A DNA stretch of 64,000 nt from positions 87,473,721-87,537,720 of the forward strand of contig CM043956.1 in the NCBI GenBank assembly GCA_014529385.2, written 5' to 3'. Source of the stretch: Adiantum capillus-veneris (lineage: Eukaryota; Streptophyta; Polypodiopsida; Polypodiales; Pteridaceae). Positions 46,046 through 58,436 of the stretch are shown here, piece by piece. Each line of letters begins with the position of its first letter. Positions within the stretch are counted from its first letter, which is position 1. Under the pieces are notes generated by a model. That model had not been told where the DNA came from. It searched no databases and worked only from the letters and a program-made list of their open reading frames with translations. The translations under genes and the position numbers were made by a program.

Positions 46046-46369
46046 TGGAGTTGTGAGTTTGATGAGTGTTTCATATATGTTTTATGGATTGTTTTGGTGA
46101 GTTGATTTCAAGTTTTTGATGTCTGTAAACTTATATGTGGATATACGGTTAGCCAATCTGAACCGTATGAGTAGACATGGATAAAGCGACTTTTTTTTGT
46201 GCCATTGTTGTTTGCATAAGCCTCATATGGGGATGTGATGTGATAAAGTGTTATTCTATGTTATGGGGTTGAGCTTGATGCATTGGTTTGAGTCAAATTA
46301 TTTCTTTTGCATGTCATGTATGCATCCAAAAATAAGAACAAGTTGTTTTTGGCATATATATGAAGGTAT

Positions 46370-46680
46370 GGCATATGCTTTATCAAAGTGGTGGGACATT
46401 TTGCATCATGATTGGATTGATGTGATGATATCATATGATATATGGAACCTTATGGATTCTCATGCCTCATGTGCATGAATATACTGCTTTTTGAAAATAG
46501 AAAAAAATTATTTTTGACATATATGTGAAGGTATGCCATATGCTTTATCAAAGTGGTGGGATTGTTTTGCATCATGATTGGATTGATGTGATGATATCAT
46601 ATAATATATAGAACCTTATGGATGGATGATATCATATGATGTGATGATATCATATGATATATATATCCTTATGGATGGAT
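46370..46680. repeat. Duplicated ~90-bp block with gatgatatcatatgat palindromes
   Basis: A block containing catatgctttatcaaagtgg and catcatgattggattgatg occurs at about 46373-46455 and again at 46538-46610. Next to each copy, and repeated at 46625-46665, are self-complementary gatatcatatgatatat stretches. Confidence 0.7.
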
Positions 46681-47850
46681 GCGAATGCCTCATGTGCATA
46701 CATATACTGCTTTCCACCCTTCTAGGTCAAAACTAGCTCTATGTGCAAGGAGGGTAAGGTGCAATCATAGTACATCATTTATGTAGTATGGTTAAATCTT
46801 AGTGAAATGGGATTTTGGGGTTACTTTTAGTCACTGGTCGGACTTATTCTATGCATAAAAAAGTTTATTCTTTGAGAGCCATGCGTGTTGGCTTAGTCTG
46901 GTTGCAATATGTATGGTCAAACTTGAAGAGTGGGAGTTGGTTCTGTAAGAAACATGGGATGCGGTAAAGGACTGAGATCCCTCATGGATTATGGTTGTCA
47001 TTTTTATGGTGGAAACCGGTGTGTCTCTTGGACCAATTTTTTTGGTTATGGCTATGCTGTCAAAATGTTGTTGAGATTTTTATATCCATGATGTGTGCTA
47101 AAGTGGTTTTGCTCATTGAATGCGCATCACCCAGAGTAGGGTCGAGTGCTTACCCATGTGATGGAATTGGATTATGGTTTACTATCTTGGATTGGATTAT
47201 GAAGTGGTTTTAATGGTTTCTGATAGACGTGTAAGGGTAGATACCCTGAACAGTCTGATGGCTTGGAAAGGATTGTTTGTGTATATGTAAAGTGTTATTT
47301 TGATTGCTCATGTGTTATGTTTCTCATGACAATGTCACTATAATATTATGATCACCTATATAGCTTAGCCTTAGACGAAAGGATTGATGATGTGGGCTTT
47401 GATGTATGGGGAGTGTTGCCTAGATCTTCTTCTTTTTTGTTAGGGTCATCTATAAGGTTAGTGCATCGGGGGTTGAATGAACCACACGATTAATGCATCA
47501 CGGATATTTTCTTGGATTTGCCTAAATAACCGCTATCGAACACTGAAGAGGTGTGGCACCTATACTGGTATGTTTGGTGTTGATTCCCTACCATTTGATG
47601 GTATTTTGAATCCTTTCAGAGATTGAGTTCATGAAGGAAGTCAAAGTGGACTCAAATTATGTATGGCTCAGGTAAGTTGGAGGTGTTTTGGCTTGCTCCT
47701 TGAAAATTGAAATTCTCTTTGTCCATTGCAGGAGAAAAAGTGGATGTCAATCCCTACACAAAGTCCGATGCTTCTACTAGTCATTTCATATTTTAAAGTT
47801 ATGGTATACCCAAATTTTTTTATTGGATTAATTCATGGTTTGGCTGTTTC

Positions 47851-50375
47851 ATTAGGCTATTCAAGGGCACCTACATGGGCACCATGGTATCTCTATGGCA
47901 CTAGGGCCGTAAGGTCTCTCATTGCAATAGAGGGCAACCTATGGCCTTTGAGCTTATACATTGGCACCCTCTAGCCCTAACGCCATATGACATCTCATAA
48001 AAATAGAGGGAAACCCATGGCCCTAAGGCCATAGGGTGGCATAGGTGTCAATGTAAAATCTCTCCAAGAGCTTTTAAGCTATTCAAGGACACCTACATGG
48101 GTGCCGTGACAACCCTAGGGCCATATGACCTCTCATTACTATGGAGGGCAATCTATGGCCCTTGAGATTGTGACATTGGCACCTTGTGGACCTAAGGCCA
48201 TAGGATCTCTCATTAGAATAGAAGGCACCCTATGGCCCTAGGGCCAGAGGGGGTCCTAAGTGTCAATGTTAAATCTCTTAAAGAGCATTTAGGCCATTGA
48301 AGGGGAGCTACATGGGCACCATGGCAACCATATCCCTAGGGACAAAGGATCTCTCATTACAATAGAGGGAAACCTATGCCCCTTGAGCTTATATACTGGC
48401 ACCCTATGGCCCTAGGGCCATAGGATCTCTCATCAGAATAGAGGGAAACCTATGTCTGTATGACCTAGGTGTCAATGTAAAAGCTCTCCCAAGAGCATTT
48501 GGACCATTAAAGGGCACCTACATGGGCACATGGTATCCCTATGACCCGAGCTATAATATCTCCCATTACAATAAAGGGAAACCTATGGCCCTTTAGCTAA
48601 TACATTGGCATATTGTGGCCATAGGGCCATATGATCTCTCATCAGAATAGAGGGCAACTCATGGCCCTAGGGCCATAGGGTGGCCTACTTGTCAATGTAA
48701 AAGCTCTCCAAGAGCATTTAGGCCATTCAATGGCACCTAAATGGAATTCAAGGTAGCCCTATGGCCCTAAGGCCATTGAATCTCTCATTAAAATAGAGGG
48801 AAACCTATGGCCCTTGAGCTTATACATTGACACCTATGGCCCTACGGCCATAGGATCTCTCATCAGAAAAGACAGCAACCTATGGTCATAGGGCCACATG
48901 GTGGCCTAGATATCAATGTAAAATTTCTTCAAGAGCATTTATGACATTCAAGGACACCTACATGGGCACCACGGAAGCCCTAGGGCCATAGTATCTCTCA
49001 TTGCAATAAAGGGAAACCTATGGCCCTTGAGCTTATACATTGGCACCCTATGGCCCTAAGGCCATATGATCTCTCATCAGAGTAGAGAGAAACCCATGGC
49101 CCTATGGCCACAGGGTGGCCTAAGTGTCAATGTAAAATCTCTCCAAGTGCATTTAGGCCATTTAAGGGCACTTATATGGGCATCATGGTAGCTCTATAGA
49201 CCTATGGCCCTACGGCCATAGGATCTCTCATTGGATTAGAGGGCAAACTATGGTCCTTAAGCTTATACATTGGCACCATGTGGCCCTAAGGCAATAGGAT
49301 ATCTCGTTAGAATAGAGGGCAACCTATGGCCCTATGGCCACAAGGTGGCCTAGATGTCAATGTAAAATCTCGTAAAAACATTTAGGGCATTCAAGGGCAC
49401 CTACATGGGCACCATGGAAACCCTATGGACCCTAGGGACATAGGATCTCTCATTATAATAGAGGGAAACCTATGGCCCTTGAGCTTATACATTGGCACCA
49501 TATGGCCCTATTTCATCAGAATAGAGAGAAACCTATGGCCCTAGGGTGGCCTAGGTACCAATGTAAAAGATGTCTAAGAGCATTTAGGCCATTGAAGGGC
49601 ATCTACATGGGCACCATGGCAGCTCTATGACCCTAGGGCCATATGATCTCTTATTGTGATAGAGGGAAACCTATGGCCCTCGAGCTTATACGTTGGCACT
49701 CTATGGCTCTAAGGCCATAGTATATCTCATCAAAATAAAGGGAAAACCATGGCTCTGGCCAGAAGGTGTCCTAGATGTCAAGTAAAAGCTCTCCAAGAGC
49801 TTTTAGCTTTTAGGCCATTCAAAGGCACCAAGGAAGCCCTAGGGCCATAAGATCTCTTATTACTATAGAAGGCAATATATGGCCCTTGAGATTATACATT
49901 GGCAACCTATGGCCCTAAGGCCATATGATCTCTTATTAGAATAGAGGGCAATCTTTGGTCATAGGGCTGGAGGGTGTATTTAGTGCTAATGTTAAATGTC
50001 TTAAAGAGAATTTAGGGTATTCAAGGCCACCTACATGGGCATCGTGGCAGGCCTATGGCCTTAGAGACATAGGATCTCTCATTACAATAGAGGGAAACCT
50101 ATGGCCCTTGAGCTTATACATTGGCACCATGTGGCCCTAAGGCTATAGGATCTTTCATTATAATAGAGGGCAACCCAAGGCCTTGGGGCCACAGGGTGGC
50201 CCAAGTGTCAATGAAAAAGCTCTCCAAAAGTATTTAGGCTATTCAAGTCACCTAGATGGGCACTCTGGTACTTGAACTTATACATTGGTACACTATGGCC
50301 CTTGGGCCATAGGATCTCTCATGAAAATAAAGGGCAAGCCAAGGCCCTAGGCTAGAGGTGGCCTAGGTGTCAATG
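47851..50375. repeat. Satellite array 1, ~215-bp units, about 12 copies
   Basis: Successive cacctacatgggcacc landmarks fall at about 47867, 48089, 48304, 48516, 48733, 48955, 49169, 49398, 49598, 50030 and 50250. Each unit has two blocks built around a palindrome of the form TATGGCCCTAGGGCCATA or its CTAAGG variant; one perfect copy is at 48405-48422. Between them lie gatctctcattagaataga and gcccttgagcttatacattg. Unit divergence is perhaps 10-20 percent by eye. No open frame is conserved. Confidence 0.9.
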
Positions 50376-50590
50376 TGTTGGGATTAAAGCCCAAGTGGCC
50401 TCTTATACGGATATGGCCGGCCGCCCGCCTAACTCACTTATCACTAACTCTTTGTATATACTTACTTATACTTTTGTGGATAATAAGGTTTGGGAGATAA
50501 CCCTTTAAACGACTTCTCTGCATACTGTGTAAGCTCTCTGTGTATCTCTGTGTGTGTGTGAGTCGATCTACGCTTCGCTCGGCGACTTCA
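50376..50590 (+). repeat. Copia-A 5' LTR
   Basis: 215 bp, TGTTGG ... ACTTCA, with a TG microsatellite near its end. Ends two bases before the primer site. Confidence 0.8.
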
Positions 50591-50592
50591 AT

Positions 50593-50604
50593 TGGTATCA
50601 GAGC
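50593..50604 (+). promoter_or_regulatory. Copia-A primer-binding site
   Basis: TGGTATCAGAGC, complementary to initiator Met-tRNA. Confidence 0.88.
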
Positions 50605-51634
50605 GAGGTGCAGTGCGGTTTTGCATAATCGCGCGTGCGCGCACTTTTCAGGCAGATTCTGGATCCGGAGCTTCGAAATTCACACTCGGCGTTCCCGGAG
50701 TATTTCCAACAGGGGACCTAGGTTTTTACCCCCCTTTCGAAGCTGTTTATGCCCTCAGAATTTCGTTCTGAGCACTACATCAGAAGACAGGTTTCAGCCC
50801 CGTCTTGTGTAGATTGGCAAGTAGGAGGTGGTCGGCATCAATATCGGCATCGACATACATCACTCATTCGTCTTCAAAGCATCATCTATAGACAAGGTAC
50901 ACATATATATCATCAGATATATATATTGCAATCTGCATTGCTACTTCTTGTGCTTGCCAGGTTCCAGGGGAGGTGTGGCCATACAACGGCTTGACACCAT
51001 TGGCATGTATTGCAGATTGATGTACTGTGATTGTGGGTCTGCTAGTTGTCAGTCACGCTAGTAGACACACCGCCGCAGTGGTCATAGGATAGTGATTGGT
51101 CTATTGTAGGATGTATGCTAGTTCTGGGCAGTTTGTTGAGCCATCTGTGAGGGTCGTGCGTGAGGTTTTTTGAAGCCAAGACTTGGGGGCTGGGTTACCC
51201 AGTGTGAGGTGGATTAGGTTGGTGGAGTTCCCCTCTATACGCATCCTCTTCAACGACTTTTATCCCATAGTATGTATGACTTTGTGTAGACACTAGATTG
51301 CATCTTATGCGTCAGGCCATTGAGGCATTGTTCAGGGTTCAGTCTTGAGACAGATACAGGTTCTGTGATCGTCCAGACAGTATGCTTACAAGATAGCATA
51401 TTACAGAGATTTTTTAGATTTGTCACTAGTCAGCTATTTGTGGTTGTTTTTGAGCTATCTTTTGGTTTCTAGAGCTCAGTTGACAAGGGATCTCTGTCAA
51501 AATTTTTCAAAATACTGACAGTTCTTGAGGAGAGGTGTTCAAATTATTGTTTACAGCTTGTTTATTGTGTACAGAGGCCAGTTTACAAGGGAAACTCTAC
51601 TGGAGTTTTCCCAGGAGTAAACAGTTTGGCAGAC
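50605..51634 (+). other. Copia-A leader
   Basis: About 1 kb with no conserved frame. Near its end it has aaactctactggagttttcccaggag-like text that reappears in the B leader (about 55800-55830), suggesting related elements. Confidence 0.6.
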
Positions 51635-52474
51635 ATGGCATCTTCTCAAAGTGAGACTCTTTACAACATAAAGAAGCTGGATGGCACAAACTTTCCATTC
51701 TGGAAGAAGCAGATTTGGTAGGTTTTGGTGCAGAAAAAACAAGTGAAGCCACTGAAGCTCAAAGGGGAGAGACTAGAAGGTATGGCTGAAGATGAGTGGG
51801 AAGAGCTTGACGAGTTAGCTTGTTCCACAATCATGCTGACACTGGCAGAAAATGTTTACTTCAACATAGCAGAAGAGACTACAGTGTATGGCGCATGGCA
51901 AAAGCTATGTGGTATGTTCAAGAAACAAAGTGTTGCTTCTCAGATTTACTGGCTCAAGAAATTGGTGGATTTGAAGATGAAGGAAGGGACAACCATGTCA
52001 AATCATCTCAATGAATTTCACACAATTTTCAGCCAGTTAATAGCAGAGGAGATAGTCTTTCCAAATTCAGTGAAGGCTATGTTTCTCTTAATCACTTTGC
52101 CAAATAGTTGGGATACTTTTCGCACAGCGTTAAGTAATTCGGTCGCGCCAGAAGGTCTTACAAGTGCCAATGTAGAAGGCAGCTTACTCACAGAGGAAGT
52201 GATCAGAAAGAACATTGACAAAGGCAAAGGCAATAGTGCTTTGGTTGTTCGAGGGAGACAACAGTCTAAAGAGAAGAAGGGTAAGAAGGCACAAAACCGA
52301 AGTAAGTCTCGTGACTCGAAGTCAAAGGATGACATAGAATGCTACCATTGTGGCAAGAAGGGTCACATGGAGAGAGACTGTATGAAGTGGAAACAAGAAA
52401 AAGGCAAAACAAAGAGTTTTGAGCAAGATGAAAAGAAGAGTTCAGTGAAGATTGAAGAGGTGAGTGTCACGTAA
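51635..52474 (+). pseudogene. Copia-A gag
   Basis: ATG at 51635 reads through LYNIKKLDGTNFPFWKKQIW and then a TAG (51719-51721) in place of a codon. The same frame continues with WEELDELACSTIMLTLAENV, MKEGTTMSNHLNEF and a CCHC knuckle CYHCGKKGHMERDC. It ends at TAA 52472-52474, which is itself an in-frame break because protease follows in phase. Confidence 0.88.
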
Positions 52475-52546
52475 TCTGGTTCAGACAGTGATTATGGTAT
52501 AGCAGCTGGTGACATCTTCCTCACAAGCAATCTTGATTTTGTTTTC

Positions 52547-53533
52547 TTGAATGCAGAGGATGGACATGCTATGAGTGATTGGATTATCGACTCAGGGGCA
52601 TCTTTACATATTTCTCCGCACAAAGTGTGGTTTACATCATATGTGACTACTAAAGATTATGTCAGACTTGGCAATGAGCACGTTTGTGACATACTTAGAG
52701 TGGGAGATATGCAATTGAAGTTTCAGAATGGCTCTTCTTTATGGCTCAAGACTGTCAGACATGTTCCAGCAATCCGAAAGAGCTTGATCAATATAGGGAA
52801 GTTGGATGATACGGGTTATGTGACAGTTTTTGGGAACAGCTCTTGGAAGATCTCCAAAGGCTCGATGACTGTAGCACATGGCAGCAAGTCAAGAACTCTA
52901 TACACTTTACATGTTTCAGAGGTTAAAAACCATGTAGATAATGTGATTGAGCAGCCAAGTGTGTCGCTGTGGCATCGTAGGCTGGGACATATGTCAAAAA
53001 GAGGAATGGAAATACTTTCTCATTATGGTTATTTGCCTGGTTTTTCATTTCAAGATTTGAGGTTTTGTGAGCATCGTGTTTATGGTAAGCAAACACAGGA
53101 ACCGCACAGATCAAAGAGGAATCGTAGGGACGAACGGTTAGCTCTTGTGCACAGTGATCTATGCGGACCAATGCCTAGTTTGTCACTAGGGGGAGCAGCG
53201 TACTTTTGTACATTCATAGATGACTATTCTCGCAAAGTATGGGTTTACTTCTTGAAGCACAAGGATGAGGTGCTCAAGGTCTTTAAGACATTCTTGCAGC
53301 TTGTGGAGAATAAGAGTGGTCAGAAGCTGAAGTGTTTGAGAACTGACAATGGTGGAGAGTACGTTTCCAAAGCTTTTCAAGACTTTTGTGAAGCAAAAGG
53401 GATTAAGCGGGAACTTACTGCACCATATAATCCTTCACAGAATGGGGTTGCAAAACGTATGAATAGAACCATACAAGAGAAGGTCAGAAGCATGTTTTCA
53501 AATGTTGAATTGCCTGACTCGATTTTGGGCTGA
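52547..53533 (+). pseudogene. Copia-A protease and integrase core
   Basis: Protease site WIIDSGASLHISPH. Integrase has LWHRRLGHMSKRGM and CEHRVYGKQ (first Cys kept, second changed to Arg), HSDLCGP, FIDDYSRKVWVY, RTDNGGEY and YNPSQNGVAKRMNRT. A one-base shift near 53510 moves pol to the next frame. Confidence 0.88.
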
Positions 53534-55482
53534 AGCAGTGGCTACAACAGTCCATTTGATCAACAGGTCTCCTAGTAGGGTTCTGGATAAGAGTGAAGTG
53601 GCCGAGATGCTATGGACATGCAAGGCACCTTCGTATAAGCATCTTAGAGTCTTTGGTTGTGAAGCTTATAGCCATATTCCTAAGGAGTTCAGGAATAAGT
53701 TAGAACCAAAGAGCAAGAAGTGTATATTTCCTGGCTACGGAGAATCGGGCGAGATGGGTTAACGGCTTTGGGATCCCGAATCTAGAAAAGTTATTCGTAG
53801 CAATGATGTGCATTTCAATGAAGCCAAGTTTCATGCTAAGCCACAGAAGATAGAGGAGATCAGAAGAGTTGTCTTTAACAAAGATGGACCTAGTGTTAGC
53901 ACATCAAGACATCATGGTCAGGCTCAGGAACAGCCTATAGTGGCTAGAGAGGCAGAATCAGTTGTGGTGAGACGTTCTGAGCGTGTCTCCAAACCACTTG
54001 ATCGTTATGTGCCATCTCTAAATTATGTCATGCTCACGAATTGTGGAGAACCATCTTGTTACAAGGAGGCATTACAAGTGGTTGACTCGAAAAAATGGCA
54101 GTTGGCCATGCAATCAGAGATGAAGGCTCTGCATAAGAATCAAACGTGGGATTTGGTTTGATTGCCAGAGGGCAAGAAAGCTCTACCTTGTAAGTGGGTT
54201 TACATGTATAAGCTTACTCCTCATGATGGACAACCAAAATACAAAGCACGGTTGGTTGCTAAGGGTTTTAAGCAAGAACACGGAATAGATTTTGATGAAG
54301 TCTTTTCACCAGTTGTGTTTTCAAGATGACAACATTGAGAAGTGTACTTGCTTTGGTTGCCAAACATGATCTGCATTTACATAAGATAGATGTGAAAGCG
54401 GCATTTCTTCATGGAGATTTGCATGAGGAGGTTTATATGCAGTAGCCATAAGGGTATGTTGAGAAAGGCAAAGAGAAATTGGTATGTCGTTTGAGAAAGA
54501 GTCTCTATGACAATGAGAAGTTTCACCAATTTATGCTTTCTCAAGGATACAAGAGAAGTGAGACAGATCATTGCCTGTATACTCGACAAGCTAAGGATGG
54601 TAGCTGATAATCCTTATCTTGTATGTGGATGACATGTTACTTGCTGGTAGACAAACGGCAGAAATTTCAGCTCTTAAGTCAATAATGGCAAAGGTTTTTG
54701 ACATGAAATACATGGGTGAGGCAAGTCATATACTGGGTATGCGTATCCAGCAAGATAGGTCAAAGAAGATGCTTTACTTATCTTAGGAAGAGTATATTGA
54801 CAAGGTGTTGCAACGTTTCCATATGGACAGGGGAAAGGCATCGATGAAACCATTGCCATCATATGTGAAACTAAGCAACCAAGATTGTCCACAGTCTGAG
54901 GTGGAAAAGGTTGAAATGGATAAGGTGCCATATGCGTCTACATCTGGGAGTTTGATGTATGCAATGATTTCTACACGTCCAAATATTGCATTTGCAGTGG
55001 GAGTGGTTAGCAGATATATGTCAAATCCCGGCAAGAAACATTGGGAGGCAGTGAAAGGTATCATGATATACCTAAAACATACAAAGAGTATGCGCATATG
55101 CTATGGTAGTTAGGATTTCAGCGTCAGAGGATACACTGACTCAGATTATGTAGGAGACTTGGATAAGAGGAGATCTACATCAAGCTATGTCTTTACATTG
55201 GCTGGAGGTGCCATATCATGGCGATCTCGATTACAAGATTGTATTACGCAGTCTACTACAGAAGCTGAGTATGTTGCAACAAATGAGGCATGCAAAGAAG
55301 CTATTTGGCTTGGTAGATTGGTAGCAGACTTGGGAATCAAAGTAGATATGCTAGAGTTATATTGTGATTGTCAAAGTGCTATACAATTGGCAAAGAATCC
55401 AGTGTTCCATTCGAAGACTAAGCATATTGATGTGAAATATCACTTCATTAGGGAAGTACTTGAAGACAAGCAGATACAACTG
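53502..55482 (+). pseudogene. Copia-A integrase end, RT and RNase H
   Basis: Broken by many stops. Recognisable pieces: [72 protein letters not shown] (about 54616), SGSLMYAMISTRPNIAFAVG, YTDSDYVGDLDKRRSTSS and STTEAEYVATNEACKEA, ending in KTKHIDVKYHFIREVLEDKQ. Family similarity ends abruptly near 55482, before the usual NPADMLTK block, where B-type leader begins. Confidence 0.85.
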
Positions 55483-56640
55483 TTGAGTCTAGTACTCCCA
55501 CAGGTGTTTCCAGTTGCAGTTGAGTGGTTCTTCTGCAGTGTTGTGGCTTGCATACATAATCTTTGAGTGGGTAATGCTCTATGTATGCTTATGTGGTGAG
55601 CAGTAGATCTTGTGAGCAAGTGCAGAGGTTGGTTGTGGATGATATGTATGGTCACCTGTGGTACTCTTGATGAGCATTTGTTGGACACAGGTTTGCAGAG
55701 CTTATGCATGTATGTTGAGTGTAGTTTGATGCGCATTGATTGCTCATTGTATTGAGCTTGCAGGACAATAGTTATTTTGTGTTGATAGCCATTGTGCGTT
55801 GAAACTCTGGAGAAATTTTCCCAGGAGTTTTATGCGCATAAGTTGATGCGATCTAGGTTGTGATTGCGATTGCACTTAGTGATTACGTCCGGTGTTCTCT
55901 GTAGGTGGGAGCTTAGTGCATGTATGCATCGATACCGCATAGTGTGGGCTTGGTGATTAGCTCACGGTTTGATAGGTGTACAGTTATCTTGGCACACTCA
56001 CAAGAGTGAATATTGTGATGTATGCTTGTGTGGCTACGAGCTAGGTAGCCGGATTCGAGCACTAATGGCTTGAGGTTTTTCAACAGGTTTCAGCTACATG
56101 TTTACAAGTTTACAGGGAGGTTTGAGGGCTTATTTGGGCACTGAATTTTCAGCCATTGTTTCCTCTTTGCAGGTGTCCATGCATGGCTCAGTTTTGTAGG
56201 ATGATCTGGGACACGTTTGTGACTTGTTTATGCGGCTGTTTAAGAGCTGAATTTTGTAGGATGATCTGGGACACGTTTGTGACTTGTTTATGCGGCTGTT
56301 TAAGAGCTGAATTTTGGGGCTGTTTTGGGGCCGATTTGCAGCCATATTTTACAGCCATACAGGAGCTTGGTTTACTCTACACAAGCCTCGTACAATTGGC
56401 ATTTGGGATTTTCATCATTGCCATTTGTGGAGCACAGTGTGGTTACACTACTGTGAGAGATTTTATGCGTGGATTCGCATGAGCATTGTAGGTGCTGTTG
56501 AGCTCTTTTTTTGAGAGAATTTTCTCGTTGCAAGTTGCTTCTTTTGGATTAGTTGAGTGCATTTCATTGCTACCGTACCTAGAGTAGAGTCACAGCTCTT
56601 GGTTATTTTTGACATTCACTTATAGTAGTCAATATGTGTG
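55483..56640 (+). other. Copia-B leader
   Basis: No conserved frame. Has a ctctggagaaattttcccaggag block resembling the A leader, and a perfect 60-bp tandem duplication at 56192-56311. Confidence 0.5.
56192..56311 (+). repeat. 60-bp tandem duplication
   Basis: Copies at 56192-56251 and 56252-56311, beginning ttttgtaggatgatctggga and essentially identical. Confidence 0.85.
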
Positions 56641-57315
56641 AGACTTTCGAGTCTAGGAAAATGACTCATTAGAGACGGCGTTCTCGTTCGTGTCGACACT
56701 TGAGATGTTGGCATTGTGGTCACACAGGGCACATTAGACGGCAATGCTTTCATTGTATGAGACAGCACAAGAGACATGCTAGTCTCAAGGATGCAGTAGA
56801 TGCTATAGGCTCCATTGACTTGACAGTTTGCAGGATCAGATATAGTGTATGAGTACCCTAGTGACAGTGAGGTCACATTTGCTTCTTGTATTACTCCTGA
56901 TTTTTTGACATATGAGGATAGTGCACTTCTTTTGCAGTGGGTGCTAGACAGGAACGCTACTTTTCATGTCACTCCGTATCGTGACTGGTTCAGTAGCTAT
57001 TCTAGTAGAGTGCATGGCAGTGTGAGATTGGCAGATGGGTCACTGCATGAGATTGCTGGTTCAGGAGATGTGAGACTGTCATTACCGAGCGGTGCATTGT
57101 ACGTTCTCAGAGATGTGCTTCATGTGCCAGATTTGATGATGAGTTTGATCTCCGTTGGTCAGCTCAGGGATAGTGGATGTCGAGTATCGCTGCTTGAGCG
57201 ATCTTTTGCGTTGCATTTGGGTTTGCTAGTGATTGCGAGAGGTGCTAGAGTTGGCACATGGTACCCATTTCACTTAGTACCGGTGCGAGATGGTCAAGTC
57301 TCAATCTTGTTATAG
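56641..57315 (+). pseudogene. Copia-B knuckle and protease-like segment
   Basis: A perfect CCHC knuckle, CWHCGHTGHIRRQC (about 56711-56752), is followed by a 156-codon frame (56845-57315). There the protease site reads WVLDRNATFHVTPY: the D-S-G triad is D-R-N. The rest (SVRLADGSLHEIAGSGDV, LRDVLHVPDLMMSLISVGQL) matches the copia protease and pre-integrase region well. With S-G lost it should be inactive as a protease. Confidence 0.75.
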
Positions 57316-58258
57316 CCATGCAGAGAGCAAGAGACCCAGACAGTCTCTTTTGCTCATGGGTTGCAGGGTGCTTTGCATGGAGTGCAGAGTAGTGAGCTCG
57401 TTGTGCACACCGTTGGGGCACGACTTGAGCAGTCACACAGAGAGGTGATAGAGTCAGACATGCATGCTTTGCTAGTGACTGAGAAAAGCAGAGAGTCAGT
57501 TGTACGAGATACTTATATGCAGGATAGACAGGTAGAGTGGTCTTGCTCTAGTGAGTCACGAGAGGAGGAAGTTGTGCAAGAGTCTATGCATAAGGAGTTA
57601 GAGCATGAGAGCTCTAGTGAGTCATAGCAGATTGAGTGGTCATGTTTGCAGTGGATGATTGCAGAGGAGGTTGAGACGTCAGCAATTATGCAATCATTCC
57701 TTTCTATGCTCGACAGTGAGCATGGGGATATAGTTGTGCAGGATATGTCTTCCAATAGACACCTAGAGCAGCTGGTTTTCTCTGAGGTTGCATGACAGGT
57801 TGATGCGTCTTTTGCAGACAGTCAGGAGATGAATGTGGCTGACACACCTTGTCAGCCAGAGATGCCTATTGCCAGGGATATATATGTTGATGCATGCTCC
57901 ATAGAGCTAACATGGCCCGCTAGCATTGCATTGGCATTCGGTGGTCTCATGTATGAGATGCTGACCTTGAGACTGGATATCGCAGCTGCAGTGGGAGCAT
58001 TTGCAGTTGGGGTTGTCAGTCATTTGTTGACTGATGATGGCATAGTGCACGAGGGAGATATGCAGGTATTGCGTACATACTTGTAGTACGTGTGCGGTAC
58101 GTCTGGTGGTGTATGGACTTACATGGGAGCAGGACAACCGGATGCACACGATCACAACTAGCCAGTGGAAATCGATTGAGAGTGATTTTCTCTCGCCTTT
58201 TGTAGTCTTTAGACTAGGTTCCCTTGCTTAAAGGCACAGTCGCCTTTAAGTGGGAGGT
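57316..58258 (+). pseudogene. Copia-B tail with RT remnant
   Basis: A Glu/Ser-rich frame (57361-57627) is followed by 57829-58086, where ASIALAFGGLMYEMLTLRLD and AVGVVSHLLTDDGI parallel the copia block AVGSLMYAMVxTRPDIAxAVGVVSR. Integrase and most of RT are absent, and the order is compressed, as in an internally deleted non-autonomous element. A purine tract (AAGTGGGAGG, 58248-58257) ends it. Confidence 0.6.
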
Positions 58259-58436
58259 TGTTGGCGTATAGGCGCCTGTGCCTTGCCTGGCTGCCCAGAG
58301 TCTGGGTGCCTAGTGACTTGCATACCTTATACATAGCATAAGTGTATAGGGGGCTGCTCACTGATTGAGTCTCCCCACCCATATCTATGTGTTGTGTGCT
58401 CTTCTCCTTCCTCTTCTCTCCTACACAGTTCCTTCA
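58259..58436 (+). repeat. Copia-B 3' LTR
   Basis: 178 bp, TGTTGGCGTATAGG ... TTCCTTCA, directly after the purine tract and directly before the CAATG duplicate. Confidence 0.75.

Larger units (their letters stand above)
45294..47850. other. Leader or spacer, no gene recognised
   Basis: 45294-45900 may be E4 leader. 46240-46720 has direct and inverted repeats (listed separately). 46720-47850 shows no domain-bearing frame. Confidence 0.5.
50376..58436 (+). mobile_element. Ty1/copia composite (A+B) with unlike ends
   Basis: Starts TGTTGGGATTAAAGC and ends ...GTTCCTTCA. It is flanked by CAATG on both sides (50371-50375 and 58437-58441), and the satellite consensus reads gtCAATGtaaaag across the empty site. 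The left part (A, to about 55482) is an ordinary copia from LTR through RNase H. The right part (B) is a second, shrunken copia with its own leader, knuckle, protease-like piece, RT remnant and LTR. The 5' LTR (A) and 3' LTR (B) do not resemble each other. Confidence 0.8.

Noticed and set aside
47851-50375. Array of repeated units with spacers resembling CRISPR
   Set aside because: Units are ~215 bp, diverged and contiguous, with no short identical repeats or unique spacers, in a eukaryotic setting. It is a satellite.
56156-56482. 108-codon frame in the copia-B leader
   Set aside because: Its apparent repeated protein comes from the 60-bp DNA duplication; no domain and no similarity to gag.
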